From positions 1 through 64,000 of the forward strand of contig CAVOUJ010000012.1 in assembly GCA_963699535.1 (NCBI GenBank): a stretch of DNA of 64,000 bases. The letters are read 5' to 3'. The translations under genes were made by a program, and so were the position numbers. Each line of letters opens with the position of its first letter. Positions within the stretch are counted from its first letter, which is position 1. Source of the stretch: VBDM01 sp963699535. GTDB lineage: Bacteria; Pseudomonadota; Gammaproteobacteria; Burkholderiales; SG8-39. This document shows, piece after piece, positions 27,404 through 35,787 of the stretch. Under the pieces are notes generated by a model. The model worked only from the letters and a program-made list of their open reading frames with translations, did not search any database and was not told the DNA's origin.

Positions 27404-28272
27404 TCACCCCCGACGTCCTGCCGCCGGACGCGAAGCTGCGTGCGGCCAAGCGCGCGCTGCCGCGCGGCACGGTGGATTGCCATGCGCACATCTTCGACCG
27501 CTTCGAGCGTTATCCGCTCGCCGGCGGGCGCAAGTACTCGCCGCCCCTTTGCCCACGCGAGGCCTGGCTCGCGCTGCACGCCTCGCTCGGCGTGGAGCGC
27601 GGCGTGCAGGTGCACGGCACGCCCTACGGCTTCGACAATTCGATCACCCTCGACTTTCTCGCCGGGCATCGCGGCCGCTTCGTCGGCGTCGCCGCGATCC
27701 GCCCCGACATACCGGAAGCCGAACTCAAGAGGCTCGACGCGGGGGGCTTTCGCGCCGCGCGCCTGATGGACCAGTTCCCGAGCGGTGCCACCACCGCCAT
27801 GCTCGAGGCGATCGCGCGGCGCGTCGCGCCGCTCGGCTGGCACATCGAGATCAACATCGCCCAGTGCTCCGACTGGGTGGCCCTCGAGCCGCGCCTGCGG
27901 CGCTGCCCGGTACCGCTCGTCTTCGACCACCTCGGCCGCCCGCACGGCGGCGAAGGCGTGGACCAGCCGGGCTTCCGCGTCACCCGGCGGCTGCTCGCGG
28001 AGCGCGACGACTGCTGGACCAAGATCTCGAGCTTCTACCGGCTCTCGGATTCCGGTCCGCCGCACTACGCGGACATGCGGCCCTTCGTGCAGGCCGTGCT
28101 CGCAGACCGGCCCGACCGCTGCGTGTGGGGCACCAACTGGCCGCACCCGGGGCTCACGAAATTCATGCCGAACGACGCGGATCTGCTCGACCTGCTGGAG
28201 AGCTGGCTGCCGGGCGACGCGGTGCGCGAGCCGCTCTTTGCCGCAAACGCCGCGCGCCTCTACCGCCTCTAG
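27400..28272 (+). CDS. Amidohydrolase family protein (COG3618, dicarboxylate-lactonase-like)
   Basis: 290 residues from GTG 27400, which overlaps the receptor stop by 4 bases. Metal-site residues: TVDCHAHIFD (HxH), a histidine in LVFDHLGRP and an aspartate/asparagine-type end in VWGTNWPHPG. This pattern is that of 2-pyrone-4,6-dicarboxylate lactonase-like hydrolases that open lactone or ester rings of aromatic breakdown products. Coupling with a Bug receptor suggests uptake and hydrolysis of an aromatic-derived acid. Actual substrate unknown. Confidence 0.82.
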   Translation: MITPDVLPPDAKLRAAKRALPRGTVDCHAHIFDRFERYPLAGGRKYSPPLCPREAWLALHASLGVERGVQVHGTPYGFDNSITLDFLAGHRGRFVGVAAIRPDIPEAELKRLDAGGFRAARLMDQFPSGATTAMLEAIARRVAPLGWHIEINIAQCSDWVALEPRLRRCPVPLVFDHLGRPHGGEGVDQPGFRVTRRLLAERDDCWTKISSFYRLSDSGPPHYADMRPFVQAVLADRPDRCVWGTNWPHPGLTKFMPNDADLLDLLESWLPGDAVREPLFAANAARLYRL

Positions 28273-28378
28273 GCGCGCGCGCCGCGGCCTCACGTGCGCA
28301 TGAAGCGAGCCGACCTGAGCCTCTCTCTGGCAGACTGTGGCCTATCGGGCACCTGCGCCCGCGAACACGAGGTAGTCG

Positions 28379-29365
28379 ATGACGAACGAGCCGGCGGTCT
28401 TTGCGCTGCACGCGACGCAGGAATTCGGCGCGCAGGTCGCGCAGCATCTGGGCGTGGCGTTGAGCGCTCACGAGGAGCGCGAATTCGACGACGGCGAGCA
28501 CAAGGCGCGGCCGCTCGCGAGCGTACGCGGCCGCGATGCTTACGTCATCCAGTCCCTGCACGGCGACGACCGGCAATCAGTGAATGACAAGCTGTGCCGG
28601 CTGCTGTTCTTCATCGGCGCGCTGCGCGATGCCGCCGCCGCGCAGGTGACCGCGATCGTTCCCTACCTCGGCTACTCGCGCAAGGATCAGCGCAGCCAGC
28701 CCCGGGATCCGGTGACCACGCGCTACGTCGCCGCGTTGTTCGAGGCGGTCGGCACCGATCGCGTGGTGACGATCGACGTGCACAACCTGGCCGCCTTTCA
28801 GAACGCATTCCGCTGCCGGACCGAGCATCTGGATACGGCTTCGCTGTTTGCCCGTCACTTCACCACGTCGCTGCCGGCCACCGAGACGCTGGTCGTGGTG
28901 TCACCGGATCCAGGCGGCATCAAGCGCGCGGAGCGCCTGCGCCGGCAACTCACCGGCGCAACTACCAAGGACGTGCCGATGGCCGTCCTCGAGAAGGCGC
29001 GCGCCCACGGGGTGCTGACCCCCGGTCGCCTGGTCGGAGAGGTGGCGGGCCGCTGCGCCATCGTGCTCGACGATCTGATCAGCACCGGCGGCACGCTGGT
29101 ACACGCCGCGCAGACTTGCCGCGCCCAGGGCGCCACCCGCGTGATCGCCGCCGCCGCTCATGGCCTGTTCGTCGGCAACGCGGCCACGACCCTCGCCAGC
29201 GAAGCCCTCGATCGTATCGTCGTCACCGACACCGTGCCCCCTTTTCGTCTGCCGCCGGGGCCAGTCTCGGAAAAACTGACGGTGGTGTCCGCCACGGGTC
29301 TCGTCGCCGAAGCGATCCGGCGCATGCACGCGGGAGGATCGATCACCGAGCTGCTGGAGCATTGA
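28379..29365 (+). CDS. Ribose-phosphate pyrophosphokinase-like protein
   Basis: 328 residues. The two-domain PRPP synthetase fold is recognised by FDDGEHKARPL, YLGYSRKDQRSQPRDPVTTR (ATP loop), TIDVHNLAAFQN, SPDPGGIKRA and the PRPP loop IVLDDLISTGGTL. Reaction: ribose 5-phosphate and ATP to PRPP and AMP. It differs from housekeeping PrsA (short linker, no typical C-terminus), so it is likely a second, specialised copy. It converges on the phosphotransferase-hydrolase-phosphoribosyltransferase operon and overlaps it by 23 bases. A PRPP supply role for that set is inferred. Confidence 0.85.
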   Translation: MTNEPAVFALHATQEFGAQVAQHLGVALSAHEEREFDDGEHKARPLASVRGRDAYVIQSLHGDDRQSVNDKLCRLLFFIGALRDAAAAQVTAIVPYLGYSRKDQRSQPRDPVTTRYVAALFEAVGTDRVVTIDVHNLAAFQNAFRCRTEHLDTASLFARHFTTSLPATETLVVVSPDPGGIKRAERLRRQLTGATTKDVPMAVLEKARAHGVLTPGRLVGEVAGRCAIVLDDLISTGGTLVHAAQTCRAQGATRVIAAAAHGLFVGNAATTLASEALDRIVVTDTVPPFRLPPGPVSEKLTVVSATGLVAEAIRRMHAGGSITELLEH

Positions 29366-30377
29366 CCGCGCTGCAGTGACGTTCGGCCGCGTCTAGGTAG
29401 CGGCGCGCTTCCCGCAGCCACGGCCCCCAATCCTCGCGGGGTCGATCGAGGATGTGCCGCGCGGCCAGGCGGGCACGAAGGCAGGCGCGATACGCCATAT
29501 ACCCGTGGCGCACCGATGCCGGAGGATCATCGCCGCTGCGCGCGACGTATACCTCGAACACCCGCGCGCCCACCGCAGGGGCGCCGAGCAGCTCGCACTC
29601 CATCGCCAGGTACGACAATTCCTCGGCCGGGTCGAGCAGACGGAAGCCGCGGTTGAATTCCAGCCGGTCGTAGATCACCGGCGGCGAGTTCAGGCAGATA
29701 TGTTCGGGCCGGAGATCGCCGTGCGCCTCGACGATGCGTGCGGCACGCGCGCCGAACGAAGCCGCCTCGCGCTCGATCAATGCAAGGAGCACCGCATGCA
29801 CGCGTTGGGGCGCGCCGGCGTCCAGTTCGAACAGCGGATCGCCGAGCAGGCGCAGATTCAGCGCCACGGCCGCCCGGCAATTCGCCAGATACTCTGCGCC
29901 GCTCAGCGCCGCGCGCGGCGCATCGCGATAGAAGGCCGCCAGGATCCCGCCCAACTCGGTGATCTGGGCGTCCCGCACGGCCCCGGACCGGATCATGCGA
30001 TCGAGCATGCGCTCCGCATCCAGACGCCGCATCTTCACGAGCCATTCGACGGTCTCGCCGGGGCCCGCCACGCGCAACTCGCCCCGCGCGTCCTGGCGAA
30101 GGGGCACCACGTCCAGGTAGATGCCGGGCGCCAGAGGCTGATTTAGCCGCAATTCCTCCCGGCAGTAATGCTCGCGCGCCGACAGCGTGCTGAAGTCCAG
30201 GTAATCCTGCCGCACCGGCTTCTTCAGCTTGTATGCATTGTGCGCCGTCAGAAAGACCCAGGACATGTGGGTCTGCACCGCCGTGATCTCACCCGCCGGC
30301 TCCGGATAGGCTCGCGCCTCTTTCAGAGCGGCGACCTTGCCTGCGAGACCCTGATCCTTCGGCGAAACCTGGTTCAT
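29343..30377 (-). CDS. APH-fold phosphotransferase (COG2187-like)
   Basis: 344 residues from ATG 30377 (MNQVSPKDQGLAGKVAALKE). The Brenner motif is IVEAHGDLRPEHICLN and the following aspartate lies in VIYDRLEFNRGFRLLDPAEE, as in aminoglycoside-phosphotransferase-fold kinases. The N-terminal part has SWVFLTAHNAYKLKKPV, the nucleotide-binding lysine region of this subgroup. Relatives are often fused to a P-loop kinase; here that part is absent. The substrate is unknown and resistance should not be assumed. The start overlaps the hydrolase stop (ATGA). Confidence 0.75.
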   Translation of the reverse strand: MNQVSPKDQGLAGKVAALKEARAYPEPAGEITAVQTHMSWVFLTAHNAYKLKKPVRQDYLDFSTLSAREHYCREELRLNQPLAPGIYLDVVPLRQDARGELRVAGPGETVEWLVKMRRLDAERMLDRMIRSGAVRDAQITELGGILAAFYRDAPRAALSGAEYLANCRAAVALNLRLLGDPLFELDAGAPQRVHAVLLALIEREAASFGARAARIVEAHGDLRPEHICLNSPPVIYDRLEFNRGFRLLDPAEELSYLAMECELLGAPAVGARVFEVYVARSGDDPPASVRHGYMAYRACLRARLAARHILDRPREDWGPWLREARRYLDAAERHCSAVNAPAAR

Positions 30378-31027
30378 GCGGCATTCGCCGCGAGATGGCG
30401 CGCGAACCAGTCGCCTGCCAGTTCCGCCACCTGCTCGAGCGTCCCGGGTTCTTCGAACAGGTGGGTTGCGCCCGGCACGATCTCCAGAGCCTTGACGCAG
30501 TTCAGCCGGGTATGCGCTTGCCGGTTCAGCAGGATCACTTCGTGGTCCTCCCCGCCGACGATCAGCAGCGTCGGCGCTCGTACCTGCGGCAGCAGCGCGT
30601 CCGCGAGATCCGGCCGGCCGCCGCGCGACACGACGGCGCCCACCTGCTGCGGCCGCAGCGCGGCCGCCTGCAATGCCGCCGCGGCGCCGGTGCTCGCGCC
30701 GAAGCAACCTACAGCGAGTGCGCGCAGCGCTCCCTGCTGCGTCACCCAGTCCGTCACCGCCATCAGACGCCGGGTGAGCAGCGCGATGTCGAAACGGCGG
30801 GCGTAGTCCCGGTCCTCGGCTTCGGTGAGCAGATCGAACAGCAGGGTCGCGAGCCGGCGCCCATGCAGGCTCTGCGCGACGAAGGTGTTGCGCGGCGACA
30901 GCCGGCTGCTGCCGCTGCCATGCGCGAACAGCACGATGCCCTGCGCCGCGGGCGGCACCAGCAGTTCGCCGGCATGCGCGTGGTTATCGAGCGGGATCTG
31001 CACCTGCGTGGGGACCGTCGTCTTCAT
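30374..31027 (-). CDS. Dienelactone-hydrolase-like alpha/beta hydrolase
   Basis: 217 residues from ATG 31027. Alpha/beta-hydrolase features: oxyanion FAHGSGSSRLSPRN, nucleophile elbow GCFGASTGAAAAL (serine), acid in LIVGGEDHEVI and catalytic histidine in PGATHLFEEPG. The subgroup is known next to or fused with phosphoribosyltransferase domains. Here the phosphoribosyltransferase gene ends one base before this start (TAAGATG). Function of the pair is unknown in general; a shared substrate is likely. Confidence 0.8.
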   Translation of the reverse strand: MKTTVPTQVQIPLDNHAHAGELLVPPAAQGIVLFAHGSGSSRLSPRNTFVAQSLHGRRLATLLFDLLTEAEDRDYARRFDIALLTRRLMAVTDWVTQQGALRALAVGCFGASTGAAAALQAAALRPQQVGAVVSRGGRPDLADALLPQVRAPTLLIVGGEDHEVILLNRQAHTRLNCVKALEIVPGATHLFEEPGTLEQVAELAGDWFARHLAANAA

Positions 31028-31028
31028 C

Positions 31029-31688
31029 TTACTCACGGTCCTTTGGCACGTTGCGAGCCCGATTGGCCTCATCGAGCAAGGCGATCACCTCGGCGTCGCT
31101 CACCTGTTCGAAGTCGGCATAGTACGCGCCGACCGCGCCGAGATAATCAACCGGCGTTTCGACGGCGATGAACTCATCCACCAGACGCGCCAGCTTCGCA
31201 GCGGTGTCGGCCGGCGCCACGGGCACGGCCATGACCAGGTGGCCGGGCCGATACTGGCGCACCTCGAGGATCGCCGCCTCCATGGTCAGGCCGGTGGCGA
31301 TGCCGTCGTCGACCACGATCGCGAGTTTGCCGGCTACGTCCGGCCGCGTCCGCTTGCCGTAATAGGCCCTGCGCCGGTGCTGCGCTTCCTCACGTTGCGC
31401 GGCGACGGCGCGGTCGAACCAGCGCTTGTCGAGGTGCTCGACTTCGTGCGGATTGACCGCCAGCTCGCCGCCTTCGGTGACGGCGCCGATCGCATACTCG
31501 GGACTGTCCGGGTGGCCGACCTTGCGCGCGGTGACGATGTCGAGCGGCAGGCCCAGCTCGCGCGCAACCTCGACGCCGAGCGGCACGCCACCGCGCGGCA
31601 ACGCGTACACCACGCCGTCCCGGCCGCGGAACTTGCGCAGCAGCGCCGCCAGCCGCCTGCCTGCGTCCACGCGATTCTTGAAGTACAT
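31029..31688 (-). CDS. Phosphoribosyltransferase-domain protein
   Basis: 219 residues from ATG 31688, which has GAGGA 7-8 bases upstream; an earlier ATG at 31706 is less supported. Type I PRTase fold with the PRPP loop IVVDDGIATGLTMEAA and the PALPRGG-like YALPRGGVPLGVEVA. It first makes an ARKVGHPDSPEYAIGAV contact region typical of this uncharacterised group. It heads the minus-strand operon PRTase-hydrolase-kinase, opposite a PRPP synthetase gene. Confidence 0.82.
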   Translation of the reverse strand: MYFKNRVDAGRRLAALLRKFRGRDGVVYALPRGGVPLGVEVARELGLPLDIVTARKVGHPDSPEYAIGAVTEGGELAVNPHEVEHLDKRWFDRAVAAQREEAQHRRRAYYGKRTRPDVAGKLAIVVDDGIATGLTMEAAILEVRQYRPGHLVMAVPVAPADTAAKLARLVDEFIAVETPVDYLGAVGAYYADFEQVSDAEVIALLDEANRARNVPKDRE

Positions 31689-31866
31689 ACCCGAATCCTC
31701 GTCCATATCGATGTCAGCACACCTTAGCGCGGCTGGAGCGGCGCGTATTGACGTCTGTCAAGCGCTCGCTAGCCCGTGGATTCAGTCGTTCGGATGGCTG
31801 GGGGCATGCACGTCAAGCCCGTAGCGATCGACTGGAAGATGAACGGCGGTCCGGCCCTCGGCCAGA

Positions 31867-31915
31867 ACGGACTGTCAATCCGTTGGTCCCGGGGCCGAGC
31901 CTTGGCGGGGAAGCC
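31867..31915 (+). repeat. Diverged copy of the tRNA-Asn 3' half (att-like)
   Basis: acggactgtcaatccg, ggtccc, cgagcc and cgggga match tRNA-Asn 26219-26266 in order and spacing with two single-base gaps. The 5' half of the tRNA is not present. It is read as the distal attachment-site copy of an old insertion. Confidence 0.6.
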
Positions 31916-31944
31916 GGCTCTTCGTGACGACAGAAGCCCCGCGC

Positions 31945-33591
31945 CTAGGGCGTCCGGCGTTCCCGCTGCGGTGCCTTTGCGGGGATAGCGGAGCCGGCAC
32001 CCTCCGCGGAACTGATGATGATCCGATTGCGTCCGGCGCCTTTGGCCGCGTACAGGGCCACATCGGCGGCGCGCAAGAGCGAATCGATGTCCTGAGCGTG
32101 ATCTGGAAAGAGTGCGATTCCAAACGAAGCCGTCAGTCTTCCCAGCGACTTTCCGTCATGGGTCAGGTCAAGGGCTGCGATTCCGGTACGGACCTCTTCG
32201 GCCCGTCTGCCGGCCGCATCGACCCCGGCCTGGGGCATGATGAGCGCGAACTCCTCCCCGCCGTAGCGGCAGGCGATGTCGCTGCCGCGCACCTTGCTCC
32301 TGAGCAGGGCGCCCACCGCCGTAAGGACCCTATCCCCGGCCTCGTGCCCGAAAGTGTCGTTGATCCGCTTGAAGCGATCGAGGTCGAGCAGGATCACGGC
32401 CACCGGCGTCGCGCTGCGCCTGGCGCGCACCAGCTCGCGCGAAAGGAATTCGCTCAGATACCGCCGGTTGTACAGTACGGTGAGCGGATCGGAGATGGCT
32501 TGCTCGTGCAGCTCCTGCTCCCGCTGCTGAAGCGCGCCCGCCATCTCATCGAATGCGCGCGCGAGTTGGGAGAGCTCCTCTCCTCCGTAGCGAATGCCGG
32601 TGCGGGCCTTGAGGTCGCCGCCGCGCATCCGCCCCGCTGCGCGAAGCAGCGCCCTCACGTTGCGCAGCATGAACCACTCCGCGCCGTACCAGCCCCCGAC
32701 CAATAGGAACAATGTGGCAATGACGATACCCAACAAGTCCCGCACGAGTGCCGTGTTCGCCTCGGCATGAACCTGATCCAGGGGAACGCTGACCAGGACG
32801 CGAAGCGGGAAGGCGCCATCCGGATTTTGGATCACGACCTCGTGGGCAAGCAGCCAGGAGACGCCGTCGGGTCCCTTCGCCTCGAACACGCCCTCGCTGT
32901 TCGACAGGATCTCCGCGATGACCTGCTGGTTCCAGAGCTTGCCGCCGACGGCCTCCGGCATCGCCGGCTTGCGCGCGAGAATCGTTCCCTTGACGTCCAC
33001 CACGCTCAGGATGCCCGCCCTCGGCAGCGGCGTCGCCTCGGCCATCCGTCCGAGGTTGCCCAGGTCGAGTCCCGCAAACGCGACCGCGAGCACCTTGTCA
33101 TCCGGCCCCTTCACGGGGTATCCGAAGTTGATTCCAGGGCGTCCGGTGACGCGCCCGATCTGGTAGTCGCCGACCGAGAACTTGCCCGTCTCCTTGGCAA
33201 GCCTGAAGTACAGCCGGTCGCCGCTGTAGACCCGTTCCTTCGAACCGACGGCGTTGCAGAAGAGCTCGCCGTTCGCGCGAAAGAGTCCCATCGCGTGATA
33301 GGTTTCGCTGTTGTGTGCGAGCAGGTTCGCAAAATACTGCGTGCACCGCCGCTTGTCCTCGATCAGGGTCGAAAGAATCTGCGAGGAGGCGACCATCATC
33401 TGCCTTGCGCCCTCGACGACCTGCCATTGCTGCATGGCGGCAAGCCTGACCAGCCGCCTGAGCTCCTCGCGCGTCTGGGTCTCGGCCGATGCACGCCGCT
33501 CGAGCGCGCTGTAGAGGGTGAGGAGGAGCGCCGGGAGCGCCGCCAGTATCACCAGGATGAAAATCCGGGTGCGGGCATTAAGGTCGGCCAT
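31945..33591 (-). CDS. Diguanylate cyclase with periplasmic Cache-type sensor and HAMP domain
   Basis: 548 residues from ATG 33591 (GAGGGG 8 bases upstream); a GTG at 33651 is the alternative. Two membrane segments (FILVILAALPALLLTLYSAL near the N-terminus and LLGIVIATLFLLVGGWYG near residue 300) bracket a sensor domain with the dCache features GDRLYFRLAKETGKF and GINFGYPVKG. HAMP follows, then GGDEF with DPLTVLYNRRYL, LDLDRFKRINDTFGHEAGD and the active loop RYGGEEFALI. It should make cyclic-di-GMP from GTP in response to a periplasmic signal. No RxxD inhibitory site is evident. It is divergent from rpfF. Confidence 0.9.
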   Translation of the reverse strand: MADLNARTRIFILVILAALPALLLTLYSALERRASAETQTREELRRLVRLAAMQQWQVVEGARQMMVASSQILSTLIEDKRRCTQYFANLLAHNSETYHAMGLFRANGELFCNAVGSKERVYSGDRLYFRLAKETGKFSVGDYQIGRVTGRPGINFGYPVKGPDDKVLAVAFAGLDLGNLGRMAEATPLPRAGILSVVDVKGTILARKPAMPEAVGGKLWNQQVIAEILSNSEGVFEAKGPDGVSWLLAHEVVIQNPDGAFPLRVLVSVPLDQVHAEANTALVRDLLGIVIATLFLLVGGWYGAEWFMLRNVRALLRAAGRMRGGDLKARTGIRYGGEELSQLARAFDEMAGALQQREQELHEQAISDPLTVLYNRRYLSEFLSRELVRARRSATPVAVILLDLDRFKRINDTFGHEAGDRVLTAVGALLRSKVRGSDIACRYGGEEFALIMPQAGVDAAGRRAEEVRTGIAALDLTHDGKSLGRLTASFGIALFPDHAQDIDSLLRAADVALYAAKGAGRNRIIISSAEGAGSAIPAKAPQRERRTP

Positions 33592-33894
33592 CCTGGGGAC
33601 CCCTCGCCCCCCCTGTCGGACCCTGGCCGAGATTCGGGTCAGCAAGGACACGGAATGGTTTTCACGATCTCTGCGCTGCCTATCAGGAATTTCCTGAGCG
33701 CGTCCAGGAAGAATTACCTATGGACCCACGCGCGGGGGGCAATGACAATGGCATACGACAATGGCATAGGACAATGGAATAGGACATTGGAATAATGCGC
33801 TTCTCTGGCAGCGCGAATTTCAGAGTATAGTCTTTGCGAAGAGTTTATAAGAACCCCCTTTTTCCAAAACCAGCCCGCGAAAGGAAGGAATCCC
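33592..33894. other. Intergenic region between the diguanylate cyclase and rpfF genes
   Basis: 303 bases. It holds a four-copy 13-bp direct repeat (33742-33793), a possible -10 TATAGT at 33826-33831 without a good -35, and AAGGAAGG as ribosome binding site for rpfF. It is more AT-rich than the surroundings, as expected for a divergent promoter region. Confidence 0.5.
33742..33793 (+). repeat. Four tandem 13-bp repeats upstream of rpfF
   Basis: Units gacaatggcat, acgacaatggcat, aggacaatggaat and aggacattggaat follow without gaps, about 100-150 bases before the rpfF start. Iterated sites like this can bind a regulator. The period is not a whole helical turn, so slippage is an alternative origin. 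Confidence 0.7.
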
Positions 33895-34833
33895 ATGAAC
33901 GCACCGGTCGATTTCAAGGCGATGGAAGGCATGTTCCAGCGGAAGTATCAGCAAATCGAGGTCAGGTTCGACCCCGAGCAGGCGGCTGCGTGGACGTATT
34001 TGAAACCGACCGGAGTGCCTTGCTTCAACCTTGGCCTTCTCGAGGAGTTGCGCACCCACGACAGCACCATCGAGGCTAACGGCGGGCGCATCCTGCACGA
34101 GGGCGAGCTGCGGCAGATTCGCTACTACGTCGGCGCCTCGCGGATCGAAAACGTTTTCAACCTCGGTGGAGATCTGGCCCTCTTCCTGGGACTCATCGCT
34201 TCCCAGGATCGCGGTGCTCTGACCCGCTACGCGAAGCTGTGCATCGACAGCGTCTACCCCCGGATCCGCAACTACAACAGTCCCCTGACTACGATTTCAT
34301 TGGTGCAGGGTGAAGCTCTTGGTGGAGGGTTCGAATCAGTCCTTTCCTCGAACGTTATCGTCGCGGAACGCCGCTCGCGCATGGGAATGCCGGAAATCCT
34401 GTTCAACCTTTTTCCCGGCATGGGAGCTTACAGTCTCCTCGGCCGGCGCATCGGAATGAAACGCGCCGAGGACATGATACTTTCCGGGCGCATCTACACG
34501 GCCCAGGAGCTCCATGAGATGGGCATAGTCGACGTCTTGGTCGAGGACGGAGGCGGGGAGGCGGGGGTGCGCGATTTCATCCGCCGAAGCGAGCGGCGCC
34601 ACAACGGCATGCAAGCCGTATTCAGCTGCCGTCAGCATTTTCACCCGGTCAGTTACGACGAATTGCTCAACATCTCCAACACTTGGGTCGACGCCGCCCT
34701 TCGCCTTGAAGAGAAGGACCTCAAGCTCATGAGTCGCCTGGCTCGCTCGCAATCCAGGCGAATCCCGGGGGGCGCTGCAGCGGTTTCGCTGGGTTCGAGA
34801 AGGCCTCAGGAAGCACAGCATGCGACAGCCTGA
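33895..34833 (+). CDS. rpfF: DSF synthase, RpfF-like crotonase
   Basis: 312 residues, start ATG 33895 with AAGGAAGG upstream. Crotonase fold with the features that separate RpfF from ordinary enoyl-CoA hydratases: VFNLGGDLALFLGLI, ISLVQGEALGGGFESVLSSN and GMPEILFNLFPGMGAYS. Glu147 and Glu167 are 20 residues apart, like the catalytic Glu141/Glu161 of Xanthomonas RpfF. The family dehydrates 3-hydroxyacyl-ACP and hydrolyses the thioester to a cis-2-unsaturated fatty acid signal. RpfC and RpfG homologues follow within 8 kb. The C-terminal 30 residues are a basic, low-complexity tail. An acyltransferase gene follows closely. Confidence 0.88.
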   Translation: MNAPVDFKAMEGMFQRKYQQIEVRFDPEQAAAWTYLKPTGVPCFNLGLLEELRTHDSTIEANGGRILHEGELRQIRYYVGASRIENVFNLGGDLALFLGLIASQDRGALTRYAKLCIDSVYPRIRNYNSPLTTISLVQGEALGGGFESVLSSNVIVAERRSRMGMPEILFNLFPGMGAYSLLGRRIGMKRAEDMILSGRIYTAQELHEMGIVDVLVEDGGGEAGVRDFIRRSERRHNGMQAVFSCRQHFHPVSYDELLNISNTWVDAALRLEEKDLKLMSRLARSQSRRIPGGAAAVSLGSRRPQEAQHATA

Positions 34834-34857
34834 GCGGGGCAGCGAGGAGTGAGCCGG

Positions 34858-35745
34858 GTGCAACACGCAGGATCAGCCCTGCCTCCGAACGCATCTCTTC
34901 ACGACGGGGCGACAAAGCCCGCCCGCGCCTCCTCTGGCGGAGAGATCGTGCGGCAAGCACTGTCGGTAATCCTCCGGTGGGCCCGCCGCAGCCTGCGCGG
35001 GACGCGGGACAGCCTATACGAGATCTACACGATGACCCTGCTCGGGGTCATCGGGATGACGACCTGGATCATCTGCGCTCTTGTCCCGAACACCCGATGG
35101 TGCTGGCGTTTCACCCATCGGACGGTGCGGCTGTTTCTGCGCCTGGCGCGAATACCGCTCTCGGTACAGGGCGTTGAGCATGTTTCGCGAGACCGTGCGT
35201 GCGTGCTCGCCGTCAACCATGCGAGCTTCCTCGACGGCTTGGTAATTGCTGCCGCGCTTCCGGAGCCCACGCGTTTCGTCGCGAAGCGTGAGCTGCTGGA
35301 CCACTTCGTAACCCGTATCTATCTCACTCGCATCGGGACTGAATTCATCGACCGTTTCGACCGGCAGCGCGGCGTTCGGGACACGCTGCGCTTCATTTCC
35401 ACGGTCAGCTCCGGTAGTCCGCTCATCTTCTTCCCTGAGGGCACATTCAGTCGTACCCCCGGTCTTCTGCCCTTCCAGATGGGGGCCTTCGTGATCGGGG
35501 CTCTCACCAGCATGCCAGTCGTACCTGTGACACTGCGCGGCACGCGCTCGGTGCTGCGAGACGGCGAGTGGCGGTTCCGCCGCGACGAGATTCGCGTAAC
35601 GTTCAGCGAGCCCATCGAGCCCACGGGCACTGGCTTGAACGCCGCGGTTGCTCTCCGCGATCGCGTCCGCGCTGAGATCCTCAGTCTGTGCGGCGAGCCG
35701 GACCTAGGCGTTCGGAAGGCCGATGGCTCCAAGCAGGCAAACTAG
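34858..35745 (+). CDS. PlsC-type 1-acyl-glycerol-3-phosphate-like acyltransferase
   Basis: About 295 residues. GTG 34858 has AGGAG 8 bases upstream; GTG 34849 is in frame but too close to that site. One membrane segment (TMTLLGVIGMTTWIICALVP) precedes the acyltransferase domain with NHASFLDG (HX4D catalytic motif) and FFPEGTFSRTPGLLPFQMGA. The family moves acyl groups from ACP or CoA to lysophospholipids or other hydroxyls. It lies 24 bases after rpfF on the same strand, so it probably shares the DSF synthase transcript. PlsC proteins are not a standard part of rpf loci; a link to the ACP and ketosynthase encoded opposite is inferred. Confidence 0.82.
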   Translation: MQHAGSALPPNASLHDGATKPARASSGGEIVRQALSVILRWARRSLRGTRDSLYEIYTMTLLGVIGMTTWIICALVPNTRWCWRFTHRTVRLFLRLARIPLSVQGVEHVSRDRACVLAVNHASFLDGLVIAAALPEPTRFVAKRELLDHFVTRIYLTRIGTEFIDRFDRQRGVRDTLRFISTVSSGSPLIFFPEGTFSRTPGLLPFQMGAFVIGALTSMPVVPVTLRGTRSVLRDGEWRFRRDEIRVTFSEPIEPTGTGLNAAVALRDRVRAEILSLCGEPDLGVRKADGSKQAN

Positions 35746-35787
35746 GCGGTCATCTTCGCGGTAACCCTCCGCAGCCTCCTGACGGAG

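Larger units (their letters stand above)
26216..31915. mobile_element. Putative old genomic island bounded by tRNA-Asn and a copy of its 3' half
   Basis: The 3' half of tRNA-Asn (from acggactgt to the CCA end) is repeated at 31867-31915 in the same orientation with about 41 of 50 positions matching. A complete tRNA at one end and a 3' fragment at the other is the classic outcome of tyrosine-recombinase insertion. Cargo: a Bug receptor, an amidohydrolase, a PRPP synthetase and a phosphoribosyltransferase-hydrolase-kinase operon. No integrase gene remains in the interval. Divergence of the repeat implies an old event. Confidence 0.4.

Noticed and set aside
29343..30377. Aminoglycoside resistance gene
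   Set aside because: Only the APH kinase fold is evident; it belongs to an uncharacterised metabolic subgroup and sits in a PRPP-related operon.
33895..34833. Ordinary enoyl-CoA hydratase in place of a DSF synthase
   Set aside because: The GGDLALF and LFPGMGAYS segments, glutamate spacing and adjacent rpfC/rpfG genes fit RpfF specifically.
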